A stretch of DNA of 64,000 nucleotides from Clostridiaceae bacterium. GTDB lineage: Bacteria > Bacillota_I > Bacilli_A > Erysipelotrichales > Coprobacillaceae. A program made the position numbers and the translations under genes. Positions within the stretch are counted from its first letter, which is position 1; each line of letters starts with the position of its first letter. The notes beneath the pieces were generated by a model. It worked only from the letters and a program-made list of their open reading frames with translations. It searched no databases and had not been told where the DNA came from. The stretch covers positions 211,031-275,030 of the forward strand of contig CABJAS010000001.1 in the NCBI GenBank assembly GCA_902363625.1. Reading direction: 5' to 3'. Shown in pieces: positions 28,373 to 36,738 of the stretch.

Positions 28373-28750
28373 TTATTCCTCCATATTTTCTGTTTTTAAT
28401 GATAAAAGAACCAGTTGGTTTTCTTCAACTTTAAAGGTCAGCTTCAAGATACGCCCATTCATCATTAGCTCTTGCAGAATATACTTGTCATCTAAATACT
28501 GATATTCTATTCCCGCAAGATCTTGTTGGAGATCAGTACTGTCCAATCCATAATACAGATCAAGAAGCTTTGCTTCTGATTGATAATAATCGCTGGTAAG
28601 TTCCATTTGTCGCATCATCGCTTCATAACTAGAGTTTGCCCTTAAATAAGAAAGAATCGCCAAAATAAACATGACCAGTACCACAAATATCATAAAGATA
28701 GTGGATGCACCAATCCCCATATGAAAACCTCTACTCTCCTTATTCATCAT
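28373..28750 (-). CDS. Small single-pass membrane protein of the pilus cluster
   Basis: This 125-residue protein has a short basic N-terminus (RGFHMGIG), one transmembrane helix (about 14-36, IFMIFVVLVMFILAIL) and an extracytoplasmic domain of about 85 residues. I do not recognise a family. Topology and position suggest a minor pilin-like or PilO/PilX-like assembly component. Its start overlaps the end of the preceding pseudopilin gene by 11 bp (GGAGGGGTTCATGATG), so translation is coupled. Confidence 0.72.
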   Translation of the reverse strand: MMNKESRGFHMGIGASTIFMIFVVLVMFILAILSYLRANSSYEAMMRQMELTSDYYQSEAKLLDLYYGLDSTDLQQDLAGIEYQYLDDKYILQELMMNGRILKLTFKVEENQLVLLSLKTENMEE

Positions 28751-29108
28751 GAACCCCTCCTAAAACAAAAGGAAACCGACTTATTATTTCCTCTTGATAA
28801 TAAAGAATGACCTCACCATGTACGAATTCATCTTGACTCCATTCAATGATTAGATTATCCAGCTGATAAGTTCCGTCATCTATTTTCACTGCATCAAAAA
28901 GCTGCTGGGGAGTTTGTGAAGGATACGCCTGCATCGTTTCAATTATACTTTGCGCCTCACTCATGGCAGTCTCTAAATAACTTGCAGCTTCCTGTCTTTC
29001 TTTTGCCTTCACTACTAAAGATACGCAAACCGCAGCAGAAATTACAAAAAAGAAGATCACAATAATAAGTTCCATTAAATATGAAAATGAATGTCCTTTT
29101 GATTTCAT
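28740..29108 (-). CDS. Pseudopilin-like protein
   Basis: The 122-residue product starts MKSKGHSFSYLMELIIVIFFF: a short basic leader with Gly, then a hydrophobic helix with Glu after seven residues. This resembles a minor prepilin, although the site (G-HSFSYLME) is not canonical. I chose ATG 29108 because GGAGGGGTCAC precedes it and the longer frame overlaps the upstream gene. A soluble domain of about 90 residues follows the helix. It lies 10 bp after the upstream gene and overlaps the downstream gene. Confidence 0.72.
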   Translation of the reverse strand: MKSKGHSFSYLMELIIVIFFFVISAAVCVSLVVKAKERQEAASYLETAMSEAQSIIETMQAYPSQTPQQLFDAVKIDDGTYQLDNLIIEWSQDEFVHGEVILYYQEEIISRFPFVLGGVHDE

Positions 29109-29118
29109 GTGACCCCTC

Positions 29119-29568
29119 CTAACTATGCATATAAACAGAAATCTGTTCACTCTGTTGACCAATCTGTACACTAAAATGATACAGCTGATCCTGATTGCTC
29201 ATTTTAAAATCATCTAATTTAAATAATTTTTCTCCCTCATCTAATGATGGCATATAATCTTTCACAGCATAAAGTTCCCTCAGATAACCCTCAAAATAAT
29301 AGATATAAGTAACATGTTGATCTTCTTCCATTTTTAGACAGAGTGTCTCTTCAATGGTAACAAGCTCCACTGCTTCTTTTTGATCACAGCTTTTTAACCG
29401 TGTATTTAAATAAGCTAAAGGTGTCATTAGGCGATCCTGCAAAGCAATGCTTTCATGAATATTCTGATAGACCTGAATCTCACTTGTCATAACAAAGAAA
29501 GAACCCATCACAAAGACTAAAAACAAGGTAAGAAACATCAAGGTTTGAATATGTGATCGTTTATTCAC
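29119..29568 (-). CDS. DUF4860-like pilus-cluster membrane protein
   Basis: A 149-residue protein with an N-terminal transmembrane helix (about 9-27, LMFLTLFLVFVMGSFFV) and an extracytoplasmic domain with TPLAYLNTRLK, YIYYFEGYLREL and a C-terminal beta segment. The pattern resembles DUF4860, which I associate with Gram-positive pilus clusters; the family call is from memory. Its start overlaps the upstream stop by 8 bp. Confidence 0.7.
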   Translation of the reverse strand: MNKRSHIQTLMFLTLFLVFVMGSFFVMTSEIQVYQNIHESIALQDRLMTPLAYLNTRLKSCDQKEAVELVTIEETLCLKMEEDQHVTYIYYFEGYLRELYAVKDYMPSLDEGEKLFKLDDFKMSNQDQLYHFSVQIGQQSEQISVYMHS

Positions 29569-29860
29569 TATGAGTCACCTTCTTACTGACACGGATCGTT
29601 GGTTTCAGATTATCCCCTTCATAATGATAGAGAATATTATAGTCTTCTTCATTGACCAACAAGCCGTAATATTCTTTTAAATAAGAAACATCTTTAGGAT
29701 ATCTGCCTTCAATGCTGTAACATTTTAAACTTAATTCTTCAATGGTTTCGCTGATTCTTTGCAAATCTTCTTTCTGAGAATACTGACTGGCTTCTTGAAA
29801 TCCGATCCATATCAAGAAAATCACTGCTCCCGCAAATAAGATTTTTATTATAGTTCTCAT
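29561..29860 (-). CDS. Small membrane protein of the pilus cluster
   Basis: A 99-residue protein with a single N-terminal transmembrane helix (about 5-20) and a soluble domain containing YSIEGRYPKDVSYLKEYYG. Similar small proteins occur in Gram-positive type IV pilus clusters, but I cannot assign a function. It follows the PilC gene by 10 bp; its ribosome binding site (TAGGCG) is weak, which suggests reliance on coupling. Confidence 0.7.
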   Translation of the reverse strand: MRTIIKILFAGAVIFLIWIGFQEASQYSQKEDLQRISETIEELSLKCYSIEGRYPKDVSYLKEYYGLLVNEEDYNILYHYEGDNLKPTIRVSKKVTHSE

Positions 29861-29870
29861 GAATATTCGC

Positions 29871-30899
29871 CTACAAAGAAGAAAGAACGCTAACGATCGG
29901 CAGCATCACAGAAAGCAGGATTATTCCCACAATGACAGACAAAAAGGTAACGATTGTGGGCTCGATAATATTCAAAAAACGCGTGATAGATTCACTGACT
30001 TCATCCTGATATGTAACGGACAGCTGTTTAAGTACCTGTTCAACTTGTCCGGTCTTGACACCTACTTGCAGCATATTCAGTTTCATCCCCTGATAAATAC
30101 GATGCTTAGAAACACTGTCAATAAACATTTCCCCTGCCTGCATATCCTGATAGGCTTTTAGTAAACTCCCTTTTAACGCTTTTTCTTCTACTAAAGGAAT
30201 CGTATTTTCCACAGCTTCTTCAAACTCATAGCCGCTTGACATAAACATAGATAAGGCATAAGTCATCTGCGCATGGGACAAAGCATAGGACAGAGATTTC
30301 ATAAAGGGCGTTTTATAGATAAAAACTGTCAGTAAATTCATTTTCGTAATTTTAGAATAAATATAAAAGACTAGAACAGCAGCTAAAACAATCGTCAAAA
30401 CAACAAACCCTGCAATAGAAGCAATCTGTCCCACCTTCATAAATGTATATGCATAAGGCGACAGGTGACTTCCTAAGCTTTTTAAGACATTTTGAAAAAT
30501 AGGCAGCACTTTAAACACAATCACCCCGATAACTACAAACATCATCATTAATAAAACAATAGGATATGTCAAAGCTTGCTGGAGCTGATCAGACATCCCT
30601 TTCATTCTCCCATAATAATTGGCTAACGAAAGCATAACATCATCTAAATGTCCGCTCATTTCCCCTACCTCTAATAAATGCACCATATAGCCATCAAAGG
30701 CATCTGTTTTCATAACCGCTTGGCTTAAACGTGAATCTTCTTTAAAATTTTCAATAACCTCTTTCAGCACTTCTTTTAAATGTGAATTTTCTGATTCCTG
30801 CCAAATCATCTCCACTCCCTGCTGCATATCAAATCCGGCGTCTAAAATCATCGCCATCTGACTGGCAAAGAGGCATTTTTCCTCAAAGTTTAGTTTCAT
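29871..30899 (-). CDS. pilC: PilC/GspF-type inner-membrane platform protein
   Basis: The 342-residue protein has the duplicated GspF/PilC domain: conserved cytoplasmic segments (FASQMAMILDAGFDMQQGVE near the N-terminus, MLQVGVKTGQVEQVL in the second repeat), paired transmembrane helices (about 135-155 and 165-190) and a C-terminal helix. It forms the membrane platform on which pilus ATPases act. The start at 30899 follows GGGGGAGCACT; the longer frame overlaps the upstream lipoprotein gene. Gene order is lipoprotein, pilC, three to four small pilin-like or membrane proteins, then pilT. Confidence 0.9.
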   Translation of the reverse strand: MKLNFEEKCLFASQMAMILDAGFDMQQGVEMIWQESENSHLKEVLKEVIENFKEDSRLSQAVMKTDAFDGYMVHLLEVGEMSGHLDDVMLSLANYYGRMKGMSDQLQQALTYPIVLLMMMFVVIGVIVFKVLPIFQNVLKSLGSHLSPYAYTFMKVGQIASIAGFVVLTIVLAAVLVFYIYSKITKMNLLTVFIYKTPFMKSLSYALSHAQMTYALSMFMSSGYEFEEAVENTIPLVEEKALKGSLLKAYQDMQAGEMFIDSVSKHRIYQGMKLNMLQVGVKTGQVEQVLKQLSVTYQDEVSESITRFLNIIEPTIVTFLSVIVGIILLSVMLPIVSVLSSL

Positions 30900-30909
30900 A
30901 GTGCTCCCC

Positions 30910-31806
30910 CTAGTAATAGTAAACAGCTTCATACTGTCCTTTATAATTGAATTTTGAACTGGCAAAAGTAGGATCCATTCGCGTCCATACTTTTTCGTCA
31001 ATAAATGTATCCGGATTAACCCAGCCTTCTCCTTCTAAATAAACCTCTACCCAAGCATGATATTCGATATCTGTATTCCCACAGATCAGTCGTGCCGGGA
31101 TATGATTAATTCTCAGCATGGCGACCATCATAGCTGCATAATCGAAGCAAATACCTTTTTTGTTTTCAAATAGTTCTGTTAAATTCGGAAGAATATATTT
31201 CGTCGTTGCGATCGTTGCTTTATCATCGTCATAATCAAGATAATGCACTACATAATCATAAATATTACGAATTCTTTGTAAGTCATTGATATCTTCCTTA
31301 ACCAGTTCAATACTCTTTTTTGTAATGATATCCCCTTTTTTATAATCAACCAACTGATTAGGATATAAAAAAGGCGTTAATTCATCTTTTAATATTACAT
31401 TGATTTTCTGCGACTTCACGATCGCATATTCATCCCCCTGTGTGTTTTCCAATATCTTAATCAGATATTCCCCATTTCCCATCTGCATTGGAAATGCCAC
31501 CGGTTCAGTGCTGATTAAATCATAATTATAAGTTTGTATGGAGGTGGATATTTGAAGCTTGATCTTTTTTTCACTCTCATTATTCAAATAAGCCATAACA
31601 TAGCCTAAATCAGAATGGCTGTAATCAACGTTTCCTATAGGACTTTGGATAAGGTATTCTCCGGAGTTTTCCGGATATAAAATATCCTCTTCACTATAGG
31701 AAGGTGAATCCGGGTAATCACTTGGATAATCCCCTTTCTTGTTTGAACAGCCACATAACATCAAAGACAGTGCTAACATCATAATATAAATTTTTTTCAA
31801 TCTCAC
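30910..31806 (-). CDS. Transglutaminase-like lipoprotein
   Basis: The 298-residue protein has a lipoprotein signal (LCGC, Cys20) and a C-terminal transglutaminase-like cysteine-protease fold: KGICFDYA with Cys220, HAWVEV with His250, and an Asp in MDPTF near 278. The catalytic triad is therefore complete. Bacterial members act as peptidases or cross-linkers on the cell surface. Standing first in a pilus cluster, it might process or cross-link surface fibres, which is inference. The start is probably GTG, with AAGGGG five bases upstream; TTG two codons on is the alternative. Confidence 0.82.
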   Translation of the reverse strand: MRLKKIYIMMLALSLMLCGCSNKKGDYPSDYPDSPSYSEEDILYPENSGEYLIQSPIGNVDYSHSDLGYVMAYLNNESEKKIKLQISTSIQTYNYDLISTEPVAFPMQMGNGEYLIKILENTQGDEYAIVKSQKINVILKDELTPFLYPNQLVDYKKGDIITKKSIELVKEDINDLQRIRNIYDYVVHYLDYDDDKATIATTKYILPNLTELFENKKGICFDYAAMMVAMLRINHIPARLICGNTDIEYHAWVEVYLEGEGWVNPDTFIDEKVWTRMDPTFASSKFNYKGQYEAVYYY

Positions 31807-32007
31807 ACTATCCCCTTCTTTCTTTATTATTATACACGAAACCTATTGATAAAACAAACATGCGGTTTGTTAAATTCGTAAGTATCCAAGAATCATATAG
31901 ACCCATTATTCTAAATAAAACGGTTATCACAGTAACACTCCATAACCAACACTAAATATAACATTTATCCTAAAAATATTCATGATTATCCTTTTATTTT
32001 TGAAAAC

Positions 32008-32028
32008 AAAAAAAAGGCCGAAGCCTTT
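32008..32028 (-). terminator. Terminator of the ABC operon
   Basis: Minus-strand AAAGGC-TTCG-GCCTTT followed by a T-run, overlapping the permease stop codon. Confidence 0.85.
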
Positions 32029-32752
32029 ATGCTTTAAGTTCAGTCTTTTTAATAACCCAATAACTGCTGATCATAATCACTACATTGATAACTAAAACAG
32101 TCAAGATTGGAAATAAGAATTGAATAGTGCCATCACTTCTATAGCCGATTACTCTTAACACCCCATAAAGAATATCCATCACAAGCTCTCTTGGCAAAAC
32201 TAAGTTGAAAAGTAATGGAGTGACCACAAATAACACAAGTCCTAATGTAATTAAGATAAAATAGAATAGTTTTTTACCTATTTTATTTGTTATTAAATTC
32301 AGCAGATACATTAATGATGAAACTAGAAAATAAAATCCAAACAGCCAAATAAACTGAATTAAAATGGAATGCCCCGGTCCGTAAATTTGATGAAAAAGCG
32401 GAGTAAATCCGGTAAATTGTACAAGCAATGCAGCCATGCATGTATCAATAACCGCCATCAGTAATGAGATAAAGACAAACATGCCCAGTGTCCCTAACAA
32501 AATAGATTTTCTTGTGAATCCATTTTGCATAAAAAACTTGAAATCTTCATTAAATCCCAGAGAACCAAGAATACCTAAATAAATCATGCATGCCATTTCT
32601 GTCCCACTAAAAACAGATCCTCCTAGATGCCCTTGAATCATCCAGGCAATTAAATATCCAAATAGAATAATTCCATATAGAATAGCATAGAAAACAGCTA
32701 ATGATTTCAACGAAGTATAACATTCAAATTTAATTAGTGTTTTAAGTTTCAT
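32027..32752 (-). CDS. ABC transporter permease (YtrC/ABC-2-like)
   Basis: The 241-residue protein is almost entirely hydrophobic with six predicted transmembrane helices and no recognisable substrate-binding motif. Its stop-to-start arrangement with the ATPase gene (one-base overlap at 32752) makes it the cognate permease. Such GntR-ABC-permease operons of the Ytr type respond to wall-active antibiotics in bacilli; the substrate here is unknown. Confidence 0.82.
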   Translation of the reverse strand: MKLKTLIKFECYTSLKSLAVFYAILYGIILFGYLIAWMIQGHLGGSVFSGTEMACMIYLGILGSLGFNEDFKFFMQNGFTRKSILLGTLGMFVFISLLMAVIDTCMAALLVQFTGFTPLFHQIYGPGHSILIQFIWLFGFYFLVSSLMYLLNLITNKIGKKLFYFILITLGLVLFVVTPLLFNLVLPRELVMDILYGVLRVIGYRSDGTIQFLFPILTVLVINVVIMISSYWVIKKTELKA

Positions 32753-33612
32753 TAGTAAGCTCCCCCATTCTCTGTTAATTTTACAAATAACTTCTGTAGG
32801 TTAATAGATGACGGATGCAGACGCTCATTTAACTGACGCTCATCAAGTTCTCCTAACACATAGGCTATTTTCATATTGCCTAACTCATCAAAACCAATCA
32901 CATTTTTATCTTGACAATATGCGTCAACATCACTTTGCAGTCCGGAAATACTGTAGCCTTTAGACATCAGATTTTCTACCGAATCTTGAAGCAGTATTTT
33001 ACCATGATCGATAATAACAATATCCTCAATCACGCCTGCCACCTCTTCAATTAAATGAGTCGCTAGGATGATTGTACGCTGACTTTTTTCAAAATCTTCC
33101 AACAACAGCTTATAAAACATTTCACGATGATTAGCATCCAATCCTAATACCGGTTCATCAAAAATAACATAGGGAACCTGCAAAGATAAAGCGACAATCA
33201 ACTTAAAGATCGATTTATATCCGGTAGAAAGCGCATTGATCTTTTTATTACGATCCAATCCAAATTGATTACATAGGGTAATTGCTTTTTCCATATCGAA
33301 ACAATCGTAAAACTGTTCTGTCCAATTCATTAATTCTTTAACTTTAAGATTAGGATATAGATTTGCCTCACTCATGCAAAAGATCAGTTCATGCACCTTT
33401 TCATTGTCCCTGCTGTCTAGTCCATCAATCAGAATGGTTCCTTCCGAAGCAAAAATACGATTGGATATAATATTTAGAAGTGTTGACTTCCCAGCTCCGT
33501 TTCTGCCTAGCAGACCATAAATCTTTCCATGTTCAAACTGAAAGTGAACCTGATCTAAGGCTAATGTGTCCTTGTATTTTTTTGATACTTGATTAATTTC
33601 AATGGCTCTCAT
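32752..33612 (-). CDS. ABC transporter ATP-binding protein (YtrB-like)
   Basis: The 286-residue ATPase has Walker A GRNGAGKST (36-44), signature LSTGYKS (128-134, a variant of LSGGQ), Walker B VIFDEP (149-154) and the switch His in ATHLIEE. The C-terminal about 70 residues form an accessory domain. It overlaps the GntR gene by 14 bp and the permease by one base, a three-gene translationally coupled operon. Confidence 0.9.
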   Translation of the reverse strand: MRAIEINQVSKKYKDTLALDQVHFQFEHGKIYGLLGRNGAGKSTLLNIISNRIFASEGTILIDGLDSRDNEKVHELIFCMSEANLYPNLKVKELMNWTEQFYDCFDMEKAITLCNQFGLDRNKKINALSTGYKSIFKLIVALSLQVPYVIFDEPVLGLDANHREMFYKLLLEDFEKSQRTIILATHLIEEVAGVIEDIVIIDHGKILLQDSVENLMSKGYSISGLQSDVDAYCQDKNVIGFDELGNMKIAYVLGELDERQLNERLHPSSINLQKLFVKLTENGGAY

Positions 33613-33976
33613 TACTATACCCTCTTTCTATCAATTGAATAATTTGTTCTTTGCTCATCTTTAACTTGTTAGCTTCATTGATCAATGTTGCAATATACTG
33701 ATCATAAAACTTATTTTTCCTTTTTATCCGTATATTCTCCACTGCGCCTGCTTTGACAAACATGCCTAATCCTCTTTTCTTATAAAGAATATCTTCATCT
33801 ACCAGCAGATTCATTCCTTTTAATACAGTATGAGGATTGATATTAAAAATCATGGATATTTCGTTTGTAGAGGGAACCTTAGTTTCCTCCGGAAAAATAC
33901 CGGTAAAAATAGAATCTTCCAATTGCTCGGCAATCTGGATAAAAATAGGAATTTCACTCGCTGTATCTATTTTCAT
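33599..33976 (-). CDS. GntR-family regulator, YtrA subfamily
   Basis: The 125-residue protein has an N-terminal GntR winged helix (EIPIFIQIAEQLEDSI, then VPSTNEISMIFNINPHTVLKG as recognition region) and only a short helical C-terminus, as in the YtrA subfamily. It is probably the autorepressor of its own ABC operon: the palindrome AGTTAGTTACT-TT-AGTAACAAACT overlaps the predicted transcription start. The start has GGAGGG upstream. Confidence 0.9.
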   Translation of the reverse strand: MKIDTASEIPIFIQIAEQLEDSIFTGIFPEETKVPSTNEISMIFNINPHTVLKGMNLLVDEDILYKKRGLGMFVKAGAVENIRIKRKNKFYDQYIATLINEANKLKMSKEQIIQLIERGYSNESH

Positions 33977-33992
33977 GAAACCCTCCTTCTAT

Positions 33993-34016
33993 AGTTTGTT
34001 ACTAAAGTAACTAACT
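33993..34016 (-). promoter_or_regulatory. Palindromic operator of the YtrA-like operon
   Basis: An inverted repeat with 11-base arms (10 of 11 paired) around TT, core GTTACTTTAGTAAC, lies between the -10 box and the start codon. Confidence 0.65.
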
Positions 34017-34027
34017 ATCACACTTGA

Positions 34028-34055
34028 AGTATATCATATCGTAATTATTTGTCAA
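34028..34055 (-). promoter_or_regulatory. Sigma-A promoter of the YtrA-like operon
   Basis: TTGACA, 16-base spacer, TATACT on the minus strand, 52-79 bases upstream of the start codon. Confidence 0.75.
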
Positions 34056-34063
34056 CACTAAAT

Positions 34064-34091
34064 AAAAAAAGATCTGTTTTATTCACAGATC
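34064..34091 (-). terminator. Terminator of the OYE gene
   Basis: Minus-strand GATCTGT-GAATAAA-ACAGATC followed by seven T. Confidence 0.85.
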
Positions 34092-34096
34092 ACTTC

Positions 34097-35083
34097 TTAT
34101 ATTAAAGATTCAATACAATGCTTAGCCCATAACGAATCTTGAAACAATGCTCGTCCGACTCCGATTAAATCGGCACTGTTTTCTTCCAATAGGCTTTCAG
34201 CACCACTTGCTGTTTTAACGCCGCCAGTTAAAAGTACCGGAATCGAAACATTTTCCTTGATGAGTGAAGTCACATCACCAAAGTACCCTTCTTCATTTCG
34301 ATTCGGACGAATATACCCATTCAAACCTCCACTGATATCCAGTAAATCTACTCCTGCTTTTTCAAAAGCAATACAAGCCTCTAATGCATCGCTGATGTCA
34401 CTTCCGCCCTCTAAATAATCACATGCACCTAAACGCAGTGCGATCGGATAATCATCTCCTACTGCTCTTCTAACTGCTGCAATGATTTCAAGATGCAGAC
34501 GGATTCTTGAAATCAGATTTCCTCCATACTGATCCGTTCTTTTATTAGTTATCGGTGAATAGAACTGATTAAGCAAATAACCATGTGCCGAATGAATCTC
34601 TACTCCATCAAAACCGGATTTTTTCGCTAAAATTGCGGCATTGACAAAATCTTTAATTACTTTTTCAATATCTGACTCACTCATTTCTTTTGGCAAGGGA
34701 TCATCTTTTTTATCACGAGGATGATGAACCGCACTGGCACTTAGCTTGGTTTCACTGATCGTCCTGCTGCCGGCATGATTAATTTGTGCAAATACAGGAG
34801 TATCATTTTCATGAATCACTCTTACTAGCTTCCGATACCCTTCTACATCTTCCTCTTTAGATAATGACACCTGATGAAGACTTGCTTTTCCCTCATCACT
34901 GATATAACTATGTTCAGTAATAATCAGACCTAAATAGCCACCTAGCGATTTTTCTTTATAATAGTCTAAGTGAGCTTGATTGATTTCCCCATGATCTGCT
35001 TTAGAAGTTGCCATCGGCGGCATAACCAAGCGATTTTTTAAAATTAAGCTTTTTATTCTTACAGATGTATTTAATCGGCTCAT
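34097..35083 (-). CDS. Old-yellow-enzyme-family NADH:flavin oxidoreductase
   Basis: The 328-residue protein is a single FMN-binding TIM barrel of the OYE/YqjM type: LKNRLVMPPMAT at the N-terminus, GFDGVEIHSAHGYLLNQF with active-site His (about 165-182), RTDQYGG, and the phosphate-binding VLLTGG near the C-terminus. It lacks the Fe-S and second flavin domain of 2,4-dienoyl-CoA reductases. These enzymes reduce activated alkenes with NAD(P)H. It is divergent from an HxlR regulator, a common pairing in which electrophile stress controls the reductase. Confidence 0.88.
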   Translation of the reverse strand: MSRLNTSVRIKSLILKNRLVMPPMATSKADHGEINQAHLDYYKEKSLGGYLGLIITEHSYISDEGKASLHQVSLSKEEDVEGYRKLVRVIHENDTPVFAQINHAGSRTISETKLSASAVHHPRDKKDDPLPKEMSESDIEKVIKDFVNAAILAKKSGFDGVEIHSAHGYLLNQFYSPITNKRTDQYGGNLISRIRLHLEIIAAVRRAVGDDYPIALRLGACDYLEGGSDISDALEACIAFEKAGVDLLDISGGLNGYIRPNRNEEGYFGDVTSLIKENVSIPVLLTGGVKTASGAESLLEENSADLIGVGRALFQDSLWAKHCIESLI

Positions 35084-35106
35084 AATATTACTCCTTTTCT
35101 TTCCTA

Positions 35107-35136
35107 TTGATTAATCAAATCTTATCATAGTATAAT
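35107..35136 (+). promoter_or_regulatory. Promoter of the HxlR gene with a 12-bp palindrome
   Basis: TTGATT, 18-base spacer, TATAAT. The -35 region is part of the perfect palindrome TTGATTAATCAA (35107-35118), between the divergent OYE and HxlR genes, so it may be the HxlR operator. Confidence 0.5.
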
Positions 35137-35190
35137 ACAAAAAGATAGAACGCACTTTTATGAAAGGTACTACCTAAAAGGAGAGTAAAG

Positions 35191-35523
35191 ATGAATAACC
35201 AAGAAATAGATATTCGCCCGTTTGCCTATGCCATATCTTTAATCGAGGGCAAATGGAAAATGCACATCTTATTTTGGCTGTGGAAAAATGAGGTTATGCG
35301 TTATGGAGAATTAAAGAAAGCCTTAGGCAATGTCACTCATAAAATGCTCAGCAGTCAACTAAAAGGCTTAGAACAAGATGGCATTATTATTCGTAAAGAA
35401 TATCCGCAGGTTCCACCTAAAGTCGAATATTCTCTATCAGTAACAGGAAGATCCATGATGCCGATTTTAAGTTCATTATGTCAATGGGGGAATGAGCATG
35501 TACCTACAAACTGGACACTATAA
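35191..35523 (+). CDS. HxlR-family winged-helix regulator
   Basis: The 110-residue protein carries the HxlR signature: IEGKWKMHILFWL, RYGELKKALGNVTHKMLSSQLKGLE as helix-turn-helix, and a wing ending VEYSLSVTGRSM. No sensory Cys is visible near the N-terminus, unlike redox HxlR proteins such as HypR. It probably controls the divergent OYE reductase. AAAGGAGAG precedes the start. Confidence 0.9.
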   Translation: MNNQEIDIRPFAYAISLIEGKWKMHILFWLWKNEVMRYGELKKALGNVTHKMLSSQLKGLEQDGIIIRKEYPQVPPKVEYSLSVTGRSMMPILSSLCQWGNEHVPTNWTL

Positions 35524-35526
35524 TAT

Positions 35527-35558
35527 AAAAAGTATCTTATAATGATGAGATACTTTTT
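35527..35558 (+). terminator. Terminator of the HxlR gene
   Basis: AAAAGTATCT pairs with AGATACTTTT, with T-runs on both strands, so it could work in both directions. Confidence 0.75.
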
Positions 35559-35600
35559 ATTATCTAAAATAATAGACCTATATATAACACGCTGATATAC

Positions 35601-35629
35601 TTGATAAGCATATAAATTGACGCTATACT
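35601..35629 (+). promoter_or_regulatory. Sigma-A promoter of the LysR gene
   Basis: TTGATA, 17-base spacer, TATACT, ending 24 bases before the start codon. Confidence 0.65.
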
Positions 35630-35653
35630 AAAATATAAAGGAGATCAATCACT

Positions 35654-36544
35654 ATGGAATTAAGAGTATTAGAATATTTTTTAGCGATTGCCAGAGAAGA
35701 AACAATTTCAAAAGCCGCTGAATTTTTACATATTACCCAGCCGACACTTTCAAGACAAATGAAAGATCTCGAAGATGAATTGGGAAAATCATTATTCATT
35801 CGTGGGAATCGTAAGATTACATTAACCAAAGATGGGATGCTGTTAAGAAAACGTGCTGAGGAAATCGTCAGTTTAGTTGAAAAGACAGAAGCTGAAATGT
35901 TAGCCGATGATACTGATTTAAGCGGTGATATCTTTATTGGCAGCGGTGAAACAGACAGCATGCGCTTAATCGCTAAAGTGATGCACAAAATCAAACGAGA
36001 TCATCCGCATTTAAAATTTCATCTTTACAGCGGAAATGCTGAGGATGTGACCGACCGTTTAGATAAAGGACTCATTGATTTTGGTATTCTTATTGAACCG
36101 GCTGATGTTTCTAAATATGATTTCATTAAAATGCCGACAACCGACGTATGGGGCGTTTTGATGAGAAAAGATGATCCATTAGCCGCTTTATCAACAATTA
36201 CTCCTAAAGATTTGGTCAACAAACCACTCATTTGTTCAACCCAAAGAGCTGTAGAAAATGAAATCGCCGGCTGGTTCGGCAGAAATCATAAGCATTTAAA
36301 CATCACGACAACGTATAATCTAATCTATAATGCTTCCCTTTTGGTTGAAGAAGAAGGAGAATACGCTTTAACTTTAGACAAGCTGATTAACACCAGCGGT
36401 GACAGTCCTCTATGTTTTCGTCCATTAGAGCCAAAACTTGAGGTTAACTTAAATCTTGTTTGGAAAAAATACCAGATTTTCTCTAAAGCCTCTGAATATT
36501 TCTTAGACCAGATTCGTGAAGAATTTGCTAAATACAAAAAATAG
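35654..36544 (+). CDS. LysR-family transcriptional regulator
   Basis: The 296-residue protein has the LysR N-terminal winged helix (MELRVLEYFLAIAREE, AAEFLHITQPTLSRQMKDLE) and a two-lobed effector domain. Together with the HxlR gene it is one of the few plus-strand genes here. No divergent target gene is adjacent, the nearest gene being HxlR in the same direction, so its regulon cannot be inferred. AAAGGAGATCAATCACT precedes the start. Confidence 0.9.
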   Translation: MELRVLEYFLAIAREETISKAAEFLHITQPTLSRQMKDLEDELGKSLFIRGNRKITLTKDGMLLRKRAEEIVSLVEKTEAEMLADDTDLSGDIFIGSGETDSMRLIAKVMHKIKRDHPHLKFHLYSGNAEDVTDRLDKGLIDFGILIEPADVSKYDFIKMPTTDVWGVLMRKDDPLAALSTITPKDLVNKPLICSTQRAVENEIAGWFGRNHKHLNITTTYNLIYNASLLVEEEGEYALTLDKLINTSGDSPLCFRPLEPKLEVNLNLVWKKYQIFSKASEYFLDQIREEFAKYKK

Positions 36545-36565
36545 AATATTTCTTTATATAAACGA

Positions 36566-36639
36566 GATAGGAAAAGCAAAAAAACCTTTAACTGAGCAGT
36601 AAGCTAAAGGAACTTGATGCGATTAACCTATCTTTTTTT
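36566..36639 (+). terminator. Branched terminator of the LysR gene
   Basis: GATAGG (36566) pairs with CCTATC (36627) around an inner CCTTTA/TAAAGG hairpin, and seven T follow. The inner hairpin alone also has a T-run on the minus strand. Confidence 0.55.
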
Positions 36640-36711
36640 ATCTTAATCATTAAGTTAAAAAACTTCTTACTAGTGTTCTTTGCTTCATACAATGCAACAT
36701 CATTTTAAATG

Positions 36712-36738
36712 AAAAAAGGTCTATTTTATCAAGACCTT
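36712..36738 (-). terminator. Terminator of the membrane GGDEF gene
   Basis: Minus-strand AAGGTCT pairs with AGACCTT and six T follow; the stem overlaps the end of the coding region. Confidence 0.75.
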
